64,000 nt of DNA from Calycina herbarum (GCA_001414485.1 LLEY01000045.1:248001-312000); one strand, 5' to 3'. Positions 44,565 to 57,571 are shown, counted from the first letter of the stretch. Program-made: numbers and translations. Notes: a model not told the origin generated them from the sequence alone.

Positions 44565-45425
44565 ACTGAGCTCATCCTCTCCCACATCGACAAGAGTGTT
44601 TTCAGGGTCTACGTCTCCCGTTGTTGCTTCATTCGGGTCGACGTGGTTGGTGACTGGGAGGGCAGGTGTGACCGAGTTCTCCGGATGGGTTTTTGACTTG
44701 GATGGGGAGCCGATTAAAACAGGCAAAGTCGACACCTTGGTCACTAATTTGTCACGCATCTTGGGTTGGCCTGGATTGGTATCGATGGTATGGCAGGTGC
44801 GCGAGGATTTTCTTGAGAGATTAGACGTTGATGTCTTGACTTGGGGAAGAGACCCGCGATGCGAAGAGCTGGCGAGAGAAGAAGCGCCTCAAACACAACT
44901 CCAGCGCGCAAGAAGAAAAGACGCGCAGGGTAGACAACCCGGGCACTGGGTAGCTCTGGTGTGTGGGTGGTGTGGGATCGACTTGGTCCTCTCGCGGTCG
45001 ACGGCAGTGGGAAATTAAAGACAAACGGAAATCGAGAAAACACAAACCAGGGTGACCACTCTTTAAGTTGGGAAGGCGCGACTGAGGACGACCCCATGAA
45101 GTGCCTCGCGAGCCTGGGCTAACCCGAGTTATTGAGCAAGGCGCGGCTGGGGAGGAGCATCCAATTGACCATCAAAGGATGCCCGGGGAAAAAAAAGAAT
45201 GAAAACCCCCTACCGTTTTTAACATGCCGCCTTCTAATACGCCCACCCATTGAGAATTATCTAATTAGATGTTTAAAAAGGGGAAGAACTAGATACGATT
45301 TATAACCGCCCCCTAACATCTATACCCAAGCCCATCATCGGCCCCCTACTCATCTCGAGAAATACCACGAGCAACGCCGAATAATGCCCAGACAAGCTTA
45401 CCACCCAAGGTCCAAATCCAGAAAA
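44565..45425. other. intergenic
   Basis: 5' flank of the BTB gene and 3' flank of the M28 peptidase. Overlapping open frames here are GC-rich shadows without family resemblance. Confidence 0.45.
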
Positions 45426-48042
45426 CTACTTCAGACTGCCATAAGCCTTCCAAATCCGGCCTTCAATGATTCCAACCCACTTATGCGCCTTACCGAAATC
45501 TTGTTCATCAATAGCCTCCACCAAACCAGGGAAAACAGCTCCAGCATACCCGGTCCATAATCCTGGAGCAAAGATAACATGCTTGAACCATGATCGCCCT
45601 TCGAATCCCTCTTCGTATAAGAACTTTCTCTCGAGGTATTTGTACTTTGCGTTTACGCGTCGGATGTGGATGATGAGCTTGATCTTGGAGATCCACTTCC
45701 ACCATGGCAAATCGGTGCCAGCTTCCTCGGCGAGCTCTGCGGCCCATGAATCTACGATAAGTTAGCAACGAGTACTTGTATAAGTGGTTTTTCAACTACT
45801 GGGATCGGGAGTGGGAGTCTCAAGGAAAAGAAAGACAGCTTACCATGAGCTTGAGCTGCCTCCTTCAACTTGCGTGCGGCCTTGTGCAAGCCCCCGAATG
45901 AGAGCTTGAGTTTCTCTACATCCCCCTTGGGTGCCTGGGGAGTCGGTCGTTCACGAGCTTCCAAGTCTTCCTCTTCTGTTGATTGTCCAGTCACCAATGC
46001 CTCGAGCTTAGACTCCACTTGCGAGATATATCCATCAATTGCAATAGCATAATCGGTGGCGTTCAATGGGATGACAGGTGCTTCTGCGAGCTTGGCGGTA
46101 AAGACTGCCCAAAGTTTGGCTACAGCCGCGTGGTAGTGGAATCCAGGATCTAAAACTGTTAGTTCAAATCAAACAGAATGGTTGAAGATAGGACAAACCT
46201 CCATAGGTGTTCATCCAATAGAAAGAATCGTAGTTGGAGTGGTAGGGGTATACTGGTGCTCCGGGATCAGTTGTAAAGCCCATGTCAATAGAAGGTATTC
46301 CAGCAAAATCTTGAAATGCAGTAAAATCACTTCCGCTTCCCATGGTGCTTATTTTTTTGTCCCACAAGTCTCCAATTGTTTGTCCGGGAATTGTCTGGTT
46401 TGGGGATTGAATCAAGTCGGCAACTTCATAAATGAGTTTGTTCAAAAGCGGGCTTGCTGCAGCTTTGAATATAGGTCCAGTGGTGGCTACATCAACGTTG
46501 ACGTATGCCACATTTGTATGCCTCAACCATGGTAGGTATTCTTCGACCCACTCAGTAGAACCGATGAGACCGTATTCTTCACCGTCCCAGCTGGCGAATA
46601 CAATTGTACGTAGAGGCTTCCATCCTTTCGAGACAGCCACACCGAAGGAGCGAATCACTTCATTAAGTGCTGCAGAACCACTGTTTGGGCTGGGAGGTGG
46701 GAGTCAGTCATGATTTTCTAAAGCGCGAAGGGAGAACAGGCCATAGGCAAATAAGCAGGGGTGAAGATAAATCGCGAACTTACTCTCCAGCACCACCAGC
46801 AATCCAAGCATCACGATGGTTTCCAATTACAATGACTTCGTCTGTCAAAGTTCCATTGATTGTACCAATCACGTTCCAAAGAGGTGTGGTAACATATTCC
46901 TGCTCATTGACCAGGTTCAAGACCAAGTTATCTGGAGAAGGCCCAATGTTGTATTCCACGCCCTTGTACTTCAATCCCAAGTTCTTGTTCCAATACTTAT
47001 TAAAGTCCTTTGCTGCAGGACCATGGCCATTGAGAGCAGTGAGAATTGGTAATGCGTCGACATAAGAAATTGGGATGGAAGGAATTGAGGGAATTTTGCC
47101 CTCTACTGGCTCGCGTGGGACCCCAGGCTTAGAGGGATATCCAGGTGTGGTAGGATCACCTGGTGCGATACTTAAAAATTGAGCACTGCCTCTTTGCACA
47201 CTGCTTGGATTTCTCGCAGGTCCTTCGGGGTAGGGCTTTACACCGTTCTCCTCTGTAACTTCTCCATCATCTCCAGGGTCGGAGTAGAGCACAGCACCAA
47301 TCATTCCCAAATCTTCAGCACGCTTGATTTTGAGCCCTCTAAAAATTCCACCATATCTTGCGATGGCGATCTTTCCCTCCAAAGAGACGTTCAATTTGAT
47401 GAGATCCTCAAAATCCTGATATGTTCCGTAGTTGACATAAACATAGGAGCCTGTAACATTTCCACTAGCAGAGTATCCATGAAATGTTGGGATTCGGTTC
47501 TCCAATCCAGTGGTTGGGTCCTCTTCCAGTACATCTTCCTCCAAGCTTGCTTCGAATTCGAGCTCATTCTTCTTGTACAAAGCCAATCGATGACCAAGTG
47601 GGTAGTTGATGTAAACATCGTATGTAGCAATATCGGCCTGAATGCCAAACTCCTGCCATCTTTCCTGAGTCCACAGCACCTGGCTGTAGTTCTTGCCCGC
47701 TAGATGTGGACCCGAGGTGTAGTATTTACTCCATTCTTGTGCCTTCTCTTCTTTTGGGGTGTCGATGAGAATGCTTTGGAGCTCTTCGAAGGACAGTGCG
47801 TTTGGGGTATGGTCGGGAGGAGAGGGGTGGTGGTGAGGAGGTCGTGGGTGATGTCTGGGAAGCAAGCTAACAGGCAAGAGAAATAGGACGACGAGGGCGA
47901 TCAACGACGAACACAAAGCAATTGTGCAAAATCGACGAACGACGCTATGCGAATATCTTGGTCTCGGTGAACCGACTCGGATGGTAGTAATGAGGGGTGT
48001 TCGTTCGCTCGCCATCTTCTTTTCCTCCTTGGGGCTACCCAT
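45426..48042 (-). CDS. M28 peptidase, glutamate carboxypeptidase II / Vps70 type
   Basis: Type II membrane protein of 793 residues, probably in the vacuolar/endosomal pathway. Exons: 48042-46784, 46689-46199, 46149-45844, 45751-45426. One transmembrane segment (38-61, IALCSSLIALVVLFLLP) is followed by a His/Pro-rich stalk. A PA domain (VLYSDPGDDGE) precedes the peptidase domain, in which all co-catalytic zinc ligands and the general base are present: H409 and D420 (NHRDAWIAGGAGDPNSG; D420 is made by splicing), E457-E458 (SWDGEEYG), D486 (NVDVA) and H570 (YPYHSNYD). A transferrin-receptor-like dimerisation domain ends the protein. Candidate starts are 48042 (MGSPKEE) and 48015 (MASERT). Divergent from the ZIFL transporter. 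Confidence 0.94.
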
Positions 48043-49280
48043 GATGTTGTCAGCAATGGAAACGAATTGGTGAGACAATTCGAGGTGAATTGAAGAGAGA
48101 AGAAGAAAGGGACAAGAGGTTGAGGGAGAGGTGGATCAACCCACTTTGGATTGACGAGGTCAACTTGATTCGCTATATCGTCAACATGATGCAATCTCTG
48201 GTGGTAGATAGCTATTAAGCTTTGTGAGAGTGGGAGGATATGCAAGTTGCCCGTAACGGGAGGTACGAGTACCTCTTCTAGCTGTAGGTGTAGATGTTGG
48301 AGAAGAGTGGGGTGGTGAGACACTGGGAGAGGGGCTGGTCTTGCGATGAATCCAAGTATCTCGACACTTACCTTGATATGGTGTAGAAATTGAGAGGTGG
48401 ATGGGGACGCTCTTGAATCAAACCCCCTTCCAAAAACGGAAATCGTTACTTGTGCCGTGTTGCCATTAGCTGTGTGTAGCTGCAACTTGAAGCTGGAGGA
48501 ACCTTGATGTCGCAGCTTCGGCTCTCGGAACTCAAAGTCGGAGATCGGGGAAGAAAGAGCACGTGAGTGGAGCAGCTACGAAATCGGCCCGTCCGACCAA
48601 TCACTTCAAGATCATTAGCCACTGTGGCTCGGGTCACACAAAAGGAGGGGCAAAAATGCAACTGTGATTGGCAGAGAGGAAAACACTCCACCATTTGGGT
48701 ATCGGCCTACTCCATAGAGAAATTGTTCCATGTACTCCTACACACCAACATCAAACGACAAAGATTGCAACCATCTTGAAACTTCAACTTGGGTAGCATA
48801 GCAATCATTCTGTCTCTGGAGCCTTAGGTAGGATTCACTCTTCAAACTCACCGCCACCAGCCTCCTTCGGCTTAGTGGACTAGCATCAACCTAGGCTGGG
48901 CATTTGGAAGTCGACCAGCTCACCCCTATACGGGCTAGTTGCCCCTCTATTTGGTGCAAGGCGAGCGCTAGTCGCGGGAGCGAATGCTTCTCTTCTCTTT
49001 CTCCCCCGGTCCGGCGCCCTTCGTTCGGTCTGCTGCCGTTGCCGCTGCCAGCCTTCGACAGCCATCTACTTTGCCTCCCCACCTCTCTTGCTTTTCTTCC
49101 TCCCTTTCCTCCTCTTTACAATACCGCCGCTCTTTTCTCCAATAGCAGATCAAGACTTCTTCAATTTCTCCGGCTCTGCTGTGACAAGTACCCCACGTTC
49201 CGTGGTTGAACCGAATATTGCACAACGCACCATACTATTTCTCGAGGCTGAGAAGACTTCCCGCCGACAACTACATCGCC
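48043..49280. promoter_or_regulatory. divergent upstream region with opposed CCAAT boxes
   Basis: About 1.2 kb between two divergent starts. CCAAT occurs at 48597-48601 and, inverted (ATTGG), at 48667-48671; CACGTG lies near 48560. These suit HAP-complex and bHLH sites, but short words also occur by chance. Pyrimidine-rich DNA precedes the transporter ATG. Confidence 0.5.
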
Positions 49281-52198
49281 ATGGCGAAAGGACGATCACG
49301 TGGGCCTGCAAAACTGCCTGTCCAGCAGCTTACAATTCTTGGTGAGTTTTGTCACCTGTCTCAATCATCTCATTAAAATCATGTTTTCCAAAGGCCATCA
49401 TTTCCATTCAATTCCAATCTGAGAGGCGTTTGAAGCGTAGGTTTTTCGGAAGTGTCGAGCCGTCACTGGAGGTCACACACACAAAATTCTCCCTTGGCAT
49501 GTGCCGCCGATGTATTTTACTGTTGTGTTCAGCTGAAAATGCATGCCTTTGAAATTATTTCGTCTTCCGCTGCGGAATAATTCTCGCGTCTCAATGCTTG
49601 TTTCCCTCTATTTACTCCTTCTATGCAACTTTCTACCAGACAGCTGACTTTCTTAACTCCAGCAATATGTCGATTCGCCGAACCCCTAGCACTGACTTCT
49701 GTGTACCCATACCTACCGGAGATGATAGAAAGTTTTGGCGTCGAAAGGAAAAATGTTGCGAAATGGGCAGGTATAACTTCGGCTGTTTTCAGTATAGCTC
49801 AATGTTTGACCGCAATTTTATGGGGAAGAGCTTCTGACAAGTTTGGCCGAAAGCCTTCAATTCTCTGCGGTTTGACGTTAACGATGTGTTGCACATGTAA
49901 GTAAATATCCGAGTTCTTACTTTCCCCATCTTGCCTCAAATAAATCCTCAACCGGGGTCAAGGAATCTCATGTTGAGGAGGTACTCTCGAGATAGGAATA
50001 TAACTGACTTGTCAACTTTCTAGTATTCTGGGGCATGTCATCGTCATTACCCATGGCGATTCTTGCCAGAGCTCTCTCTGGGGCTTGTAATGGAAATGGT
50101 ATGTCTCCTTTCGATCAACAACTTCGACTTAGCTGAGTAATTATAGTGGGTATCATTAGAACAATGGTAGCTGAAATGGTCCCTGAAAAGGAACTTCAAC
50201 CGAGGTAAGTTGATCTTGGACATCCTCTCCTCCGATCCTCTTTCACTGCTCCTCTTTTTCTCTGTAATTCCTCTACCAAAACCCCCATCAATCAAGTTAT
50301 TTTTTGCCAAATATACAGAAGCTAACCATCTTCTAGAGCATTCTCCATCATGCCCCTAGTGTGGAGTTTAGGTTCAATTTTCGGCCCATCATTTGGAGGT
50401 TTCTTCGCAAAGCCAGCCGAGAACATGCCCGCACTGTTTGGCAATAGCACTCTTTTGATCAAATTCCCATTCCTACTTCCAAATATGGTTGCCAGTTTCT
50501 TCTTTCTAACGGGAATCTCAACTGGAATATTCTTTCTTAAAGTGAGTTGTAAGCGAGTGTGTGGAGTAGCAGAGCGTTTTCCCCGTAGAATCACGACAGT
50601 GATTAGAGTAGAATTGTTTACTGCTGGACGATATGAGATAGGAGAATTTTGCAATTCGGTCATCGAGTGCTTCGTCACAATAAATTCTCGGGTTTACATT
50701 GAGATTGTCGCTTCATCCTTGCTAACATCTCACTTAGGAAACACTCGAAACCAAACGCCATAAAACAGACTGGGGCATCGAAATCGGAAAGAAAGCCGTC
50801 ACCATTTTCAAACGGGTATTCAAGCTCAACCACCTGAACGGCAAACCATACAGACAAATCTCTTCCACTCCCAATGAAGAAGCCTCCCTCCTTCGTCCCA
50901 CCTCCGCAGCGGATTCTGATTCCTCGAAACCATTCGATGATGAAAACTATGCTTCTAAGAGCTCCAAGAAACCAGTTTTACCAAGACCGTCTTTGTCAGA
51001 GGTGTTTACGAGACAAAGCGTTATTAATCTAGCGGCTTATACGTTGTTGGCTCTTCATGCTGTTGCTTATGATCAGTTGCTGCCGATTTTTATGCATCAT
51101 CCGCAACAGAGACCTGATTCTTCAAACACCCAACTTCCGTTCAAGTTTTCTGGGGGGTTTGGACTTGGCTCTGGTCGTATCGGGACTCTGTAAGCCACCT
51201 CTCCCTCTCCCTTTCCCCATAACCACCCCCCCAAACCCCCACTCCCAAACCAAACACACTAACACCCCACCTCCGCAAAGGTTCACAATGTACGGCATCT
51301 GCGGCTGCTTCATCCAATTCCTCGTCTTCCCTCCAACAGCACGCTACTTCGGCGTCCTAAAATGCTTCAAAGCCTGCGCCGTAACCTTCCCATTTATCTG
51401 TTTCCTCACTCCTTACACGGCCCTCATCCAAGACTCCACACACCAACAAGCTGCCATGTTTTCGATCATGGTGGTTAAGTGTTTTACGGTTATCTTCGCG
51501 TTTCCGTGTAGTATTATTTTACTTACGAATAGTGCTGTGAGTTTGAGGGTTTTGGGGACTTTGAATGGGGTGGCTGTTAGTATTAGTGCGGTGGGACGGG
51601 CTGTTGGCCCGGCTTTGGGTGGTGAGTTTTCTTCTTCTTCTCTCTATCTTTGTTTTTGCTGCGTGTTACGAGCTGGTTGCTGATTTATACAGGTGCTGCT
51701 TTCACATGGGGTCTTGAGCGAGGCTACGTAATCACACCATGGTGGCTCCTCGGATCAATCGCTGCACTGGGAGCGATTCCAATCTGGTATCTTGAGGAAA
51801 TGGAAGGCTTCAACAAATCCCCCTCAGACTCCGATTCTGAATCGTCGGAATCCGACGACGAAGAGCAGGAAACCCTCCTTAACACGATCGAAGAGGAATC
51901 TCGTGGGGGGATCCTGGATGGAGATGAGATGTTGCAAGGTGAAGAGGCGTTGGAATTTATCGATGAGAATTCTATGTCTAGAGTTCAGTCGAGGAAGAGT
52001 CAGGATGGAAGTTCGGGTCATAGACATGGAGAGGGATCGAGACATGGACATGATCATAGGAAAGGAAGTGGGTTCGAGAGGAGACTTAGTAGTCCTATTG
52101 GATTACGGGAACCTGTTGGGCCTGGGGGAAAGAGATTGAGTAATGGGTTGGCGGGGAGCGGGAGTGGGTATGGAACTGGGGGAACGAGTTTTGCTTGA
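49281..52198 (+). CDS. MFS transporter, ZIF-like (YCR023C type), His-rich tail
   Basis: 643 residues, eight exons: 49281-49341, 49663-49896, 50024-50098, 50147-50204, 50337-50541, 50738-51189, 51281-51621, 51693-52198. All joins keep frame; intron 1 is long (321 bp). The MFS signature after TM2 is GRASDKFGRKPS; CRFAEPLALTSVYPYLPEM in TM1 and VWSLGSIFGPSFGGFFAKP in TM5 match the zinc-induced-facilitator-like group of plants and fungi. A central cytosolic loop holds a basic KR region, and the C-terminal tail is acidic (SDSDSESSESDDEEQE) then His-rich (GHRHGEGSRHGHDH, about 584-598). Location is probably the vacuole or plasma membrane. A metal-related role is suggested by the tail and family but not shown. 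Confidence 0.92.
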
Positions 52199-52568
52199 GT
52201 GTTTTTGCTTGAGTTTTGGGGGAGGGGGGGGAAAAATTGAAATTATAGTAGGAGGGTTTTTAGAGAGGTAGTAGGGGGGAGTGAGTAGATGTTTTGACTT
52301 TTGACTTTTGAAAGCGTCATGGCCTGCGTTTGTTTTTTTGGGCATTTCTGATCGTACTTTGGGATGGTATCTATGCGAGAGTATTATTGGAAGAGAAAGC
52401 TTTATTATATACTAATTGTACACTTGGGAATTTCTCTAATTTTTTAGATCATCGAATAATTCACTATTCTTGGCGTGAAACCTACAGTACCATTTCATTT
52501 ATTCTCGTTCTGGGTTTTCTGGCGATCCCACCAACAGTACTAGTCAATCAAGTTGATTTGAATTAAAG
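52199..52568. other. transporter 3' flank
   Basis: G-rich run then mixed sequence; no gene. Confidence 0.5.
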
Positions 52569-52840
52569 GGGGCTGCGGTTCGTTCTCCTCTCCGATAATC
52601 GGGCAAATCATCCCAGGAGGTTGGGAGAGTTGATACCCCCACCCTTATATTGTCTAACTTTTCTTCTTCCAGTAAGCCAGAAGTAACCCACGAGTAACCC
52701 ATGAGTAACCCACGAGTAACTCATGAGTAGTCACCCGGTAAGCTGCCATAAAGCCACTCACGTAGCACCTACCCGTTGTTTAAATTGCTCTTTATATTTT
52801 GTTCTATATCGTTTTTAGTCTACCATAGACCAAAAAGTCA
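52569..52840 (-). repeat. dispersed repeat, copy B (inverted relative to 38.0 kb)
   Basis: Reverse complement of copy A at 37940-38182. It holds more GAGTAACCC/GAGTAACTC units (about five) than copy A, so length differs mainly in the internal short-motif part. Confidence 0.85.
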
Positions 52841-53620
52841 TACGTTATCTACCCCTAGTATTCTTCTAGCTATCAGTAGGTTACCTATACATGGCTAACT
52901 AGATATTTTCTTGTCACTTGTGTGGTTCCATTAACGAGTCACCCTTTTGGTTGGAGCTATTTACGGGTTACCTGGGAATAGCTTGGTTTCCCTATTCTTA
53001 GCTTACCTGTGAATAGCTTCAAAATTTTGTAGCTATTCGTGGGTAGTTTATGAATTGCTTGATCTTTGATTCGAATATTCTTGGTGGAAAAGTAGAGGTG
53101 GTTGGGTGGATAAATTGGTATATGGAATGATACATATGCGTAGGCGAATTGTACGCGTTGAGGCTTTCTTTAAAATATATGGTGATGTAGTAATGTAGTC
53201 GGTAATTGGAGGGAGGGGTTGGGGGTCAAATGAGGTGGTTGGTATTATAAGCTTTAGCACTTTGAACAGTGGCTGTCTTAACAATAAGCCTCATAAGTCC
53301 CAATCATTGCACAGTGATACCGGCATGCGATTTGGGATTTTTCTGAGAGTGGCCCTCGTCTACAGCCTCATCGCGACACAAACCATGAAGATATTTGATA
53401 CTTCGTTCTGCCGCCTCCTCACTCCACTTCTCGTTCGAGATTCGGTGGAGCTTCAATACGTGAGGGCCGTGTCTTGTTGTCATCGTGGAAATTCTACTGA
53501 GGATAACTTTGTACGCGTTTTGCTCATTGCTGTTGAAAATCTCGTGGTCGCGACTGAGCTCACTCTTAATCTTATCGTAAGGTCCGAGATTGACTTCTCG
53601 TTTATCGCCATACTATATTA
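52841..53620. other. intergenic, no supported gene
   Basis: Short open frames only. TAGCTTACC-type words near 52.95-53.05 kb suggest a degraded extension of repeat copy B. Confidence 0.45.
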
Positions 53621-55500
53621 AAGGGGTAAGCCTTTATCTAATACTTTTCAATTCTTATTTAGTCTGTGTAGAGTTTTTCAAGAATTAGAGGGAGGTGAGC
53701 ATACTTCAACGAGACTCGTATCTTCTTCTTAAACTTTTCAATCTTTATATAATTAATTCGAGTTCTCAAGACTTTTTCGAGGAATAGAGATAGATAGCTA
53801 TACTTCAGTAGACATGAAACTCGTATCTTTATTTAATGATTTTCATTTCTCAACGTTACTTTACAAAAGAGGTATTTTATAACTTCGTTAAAGTGATTTA
53901 AATACTTAAAACTTGTCATATAATAGTATCAAATATATAAGGTTCAGAGAATATATCGATTTCTAAACTTTTCCCTCTATCTTAGAGGTCTTCTTTTCCT
54001 ATTCCCATAGTTCTGTCTATGTACTTCTAGCGAATCTCTTTTCCTTTCTTGGTTATTTAGAAGTACTAGCTAGATTTTGATGTTAGTAGAACAATAAAAG
54101 GTTCGTACTTTTCAATAATAGCCAGTTGCTCATTTGATGTCGTTATATGGGTGAATGAGCCTCTGACTCATATCCATCCACGTGACTAGCACGCTAGTAC
54201 CACGCTAGCACAAGCATAAATAGTCGTACTTCGAGTACCTAGAATAGTCACAGAGAATACAATACGCATATGCAACCAGACAGATTTATAACCAAAGTTA
54301 TACCAACATTTGAATACTCGAAACTCGTCGTATAATAGTAATAAGTACTTGTTGGTATGACTTGAGGTCATAAAACTGGTACCTAAACTGGTGCTCAAAG
54401 TGGTGTATTATTCTTGTCTTGTCTCGTCAAAGTAGCTACGTAGGTCCTTCTTATATAGCCCTTTTCCAGGTCACGTGAACTGGCTACAAAGTAGTATTCA
54501 CCTGAAACGACAGTACTAGGAGTTTAAAATATTTAGAATTTATATATTAAAGAGAATCTCGGAACATTATTAAATTAACTTAATTACTCTAGACAGATAC
54601 ATAGAACTTTCTTCAATTAACTTAATTACTCTAGAAATTTAATTTAAATCACTGTTTTTAAGATAAGTATCTATATATATAATTAGCTATATACTTCTAC
54701 AAATCTCGGAGCTTTGTTTAGCTTACTTACTTACTCTAATAAATATTCTCGAACAACGTAATTAAGTAGTCGCATTTACTTTATTAAAATCAAAAGTGCG
54801 AAATGTAACAAGACTAAGTCGTCTCTAAAATAATAGTTCTGCCAGATCCTGACTTCTCAAAAGTGCGAAGTGTAACAAAACTAAGTCGTCTCTAAGATAA
54901 TCTTCTTATACGCTCAAGTGTTCTAGTGTTTACATGCAAAGAGATAAGTGCACAAAACATAATTGTAAAACATAATTACAGACTTGAAAAATATTCATTG
55001 GAATTCTAGAACTACGAGAAGTACATATCTTTATTTTCAAGTTTAATTCTCTTCGACGATTCTTCGCTCTCTCCAATACGGGTATATCTCGTGTACGCGG
55101 GGACCATGGTATAGTTCTAGGTAATCTTCTAAGATGCTTAATTGGTTCATTAGTTGGATTTGAAGTTTGCTTAAGTCTGAACAGCTAGTCGAAGGAACTT
55201 AAGAGTGACCTTGTCTAAATCGCAATAGCTTTCTAACGCCGATAAAACAATTAGAAACTTACCAAGCACAATTCTAGCAATCGCAAACCCCAACATGTTC
55301 TACAGAATTGCTTTCAATAGCTGGAGAAATCTTTAAAACTTACATATATTGCAAGGTGTGCTTTTAATTCCTTCGAGGCTAGATTACCTACCCTAGCTTT
55401 TTAGGGTAATTCAAAGTAATTATTCTAAACACTTAGAACAATTCAAAATATTAATTTAGATGTTTTAGAATGATCAAAAACAATTATTCTGAAGTAAGAA
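53621..55500. repeat. AT-rich, RIP-like relic with local direct repeats
   Basis: About 1.9 kb of AT-rich non-coding DNA. Inside it: two copies of an approximately 110-bp unit at 53.63-53.86 kb (AATACTTTTCAATTCTTAT and AAACTTTTCAATCTTTATA, both ending near CTCGTATCTT); paired TTAACTTAATTACTCTAGA near 54.57 and 54.63 kb; and paired AAAAGTGCGAARTGTAACAA blocks near 54.79 and 54.86 kb. The AGGGTAATTCAAAGTAATTA block near 55.40 kb resembles the inverse of sequence near 25.80 kb, so one repeat family may be shared. Confidence 0.6.
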
Positions 55501-56413
55501 TTTACTACCACTTTTGATATCTACTACGCCACTTTCGTGATGGGATCACTTACCGACCGGCCTCTGGATTGGATGCGTTGTGTCTTCCTTTAGAGGATTG
55601 GTCGAGTTCAGGCGTTGCGACGCGCGTGATGATGAAATCTCCCCCAAGCAGTCGCGCATGCGAGGAAGGAAAAAAGATCTGTCGAGGAAAGGTTGCTGTC
55701 ACGCAAGTAAATTAAGACTGAATACGAGACGAAGCGTAGTCGTGAAAGAAGGTTGAGGTTGAAGTGGGGTTCGTGGAATTCGTTGGCGAAGGTGATCAAG
55801 GCGAAAACCTCAGCTTCAGATAACCATGCCACCCAACGAGAATTGGAAACTTCCACTTTCCTTGATTTGATTGGCCCAGAAGAATTATCTAGAAAATTGG
55901 ATAGCACTGGGGTGTTTGTTTGACAGTTAGAAGCAATTTTGGTTTACATGAAAGCGAAATACCCTAGAACCGTCAAAACCAGACCACCATCTTCTCAAGA
56001 CCCGCAATCATAAGCCGGATCGGTTCCATTGGAAAGATCAATTTGTCTCAGATCTCATAATTACGAGAAAATTTCCCTCAAATCCCAAAGATTTCCCACG
56101 AAACGACTGAATAGGCTAAATTAGTGAATACAGTTCGCTTAGTGTGCAATTCACTTTGAGCTCAAGCCAACCTTCTTATTCCTCCCCGCCCTCCCGCAAC
56201 CCACCCCCCCATCTTCAACCTACTCTCAGCATTGCGAGGAGGTCGCACAATTTGACAACTCTTTCCGCGACAACCAAATCAGCCTCTGTCTTTCAGCGAA
56301 TATCATCATTCTCAAGTGGATCGCAACACCGAGCTCCGTCTGCAGCATCAACAATCTTCAAGGTATGGTTCTTTCTCATCGCAACGTATTCTCAAACTCA
56401 CTTTTACTTCCAG
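55501..56413. other. intergenic / MYND gene 5' region
   Basis: A reverse frame of 99 codons (55907-55608) has no family resemblance. An intron in the MYND gene leader is likely, with donor GTATGG near 56364 and acceptor TTCCAG ending at 56413. Confidence 0.45.
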
Positions 56414-57571
56414 ATGAGGATGGATTCCCATTCCCACGAACGTCTCAAGAGCTTCGGAGCTCAACCTTGTCCTATCGATCCAAACCTAGTCTTCTCCGAC
56501 TCCTCATCGCCCAAGCTATGTTTCCATTGTCAGAAACCTGCTAACCTTGCTTGCGCTGCTTGCAAAAATACTCCTCATCACAACGGTACCTTATAATACT
56601 GCTCTGCCGAATGCCAAAAACTCAATTGGGACATTCACAAAAAACATTGCAAGCTCCTCAAGGCTCGCAGAGCACTCTATCGAGTTGGTGATATCCTTCA
56701 GCAGGTTTGGTACGATTATCGAGAGGTAATGTTTGACAAGCCTATCGTCAAGGTCGAGAAGAAAGATGGGGTCATCTGGATGCATGAGGGTAATTATGGA
56801 ACATGCAAGACGAATCTGGATTGCTTCAAAAGATTTCCGGCGGAACTTTTTGGAACGACTGAAGATAAGCATGCCGCTCTGACATATCTTACCTGCAATG
56901 ATGCATTGGCATATTTGCAACCTATGATCCAATATTTACTTAAAGGTACACTCCCCCACCAATCCATCGGATGTTCGAGAGAGAAACGCTAACATGAAAC
57001 AGGCGTCGCTTCTCGCATCGAGGAAGTCTCGGTAGATACCAAGAACTACAAACTCGACGTTCATGCTATCGACATCGAAAACAAGAAGCATTGCGAAGTA
57101 AACAAACAGGAGATATGGTTAGTCACTCTGAAGGGTAGTGGCATTCCAACTACATTGGTTGGAGAAGTGGGGGGCGAACAATACTGCGTGGATGTCACTG
57201 GAGCTCAATACGGAATCAAGGAGAGTGTCATACCGGAGGACGATTACGAGAAAGAGTATTCTGCACACAGGACATATTTTGAGGAAGGTCTTGGAAGAAA
57301 TCTCCGCTCGGTGAATGAGTTGGCTGCGGGTAAAGAGGGAAAGGGTGCTGCGGCAATTTACAAGACTCATACCGACATTGCGTCGTTCTTGATGAGGGGC
57401 TTGCAGAGTTTGGAGAGTGTAAGTAAAATCACTGCGCAGGAGATGTTGCAGATGCCTAAAGAAGAGTTTCAAGTCCAACGGGAGCTCATGCTAGCGGCAG
57501 TACAGGCCAGTATCAGACTTGGTCTACGACAACTCACTCAGATGATAGAAGATCACAAAAATGGATCGTGA
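56414..57571 (+). pseudogene. MYND zinc-finger protein with in-frame TAA
   Basis: Exons 56414-56945 and 57003-57571 (donor GTACAC, acceptor AACAG) would give a 366-codon reading. The MYND finger starts at C36 (CFHCQKPANLACAACK) and continues YCSAECQKLNWDIHKKHCK, but codon 61 (56594-56596), just before YCSAEC, is TAA in the same frame. No intron removes it. The rest of the reading is uninterrupted to the final stop at 57571 and has normal composition, so the event is recent, a sequencing error, or dealt with by read-through or editing. MYND fingers bind Pro-rich partners; the large C-terminal region is a fungal conserved type I cannot name. A single CAA-to-TAA change is the simplest explanation. 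Confidence 0.75.

Noticed and set aside
55608..55907. 99-codon reverse frame
   Set aside because: No start context, no family resemblance, next to AT-rich relic.
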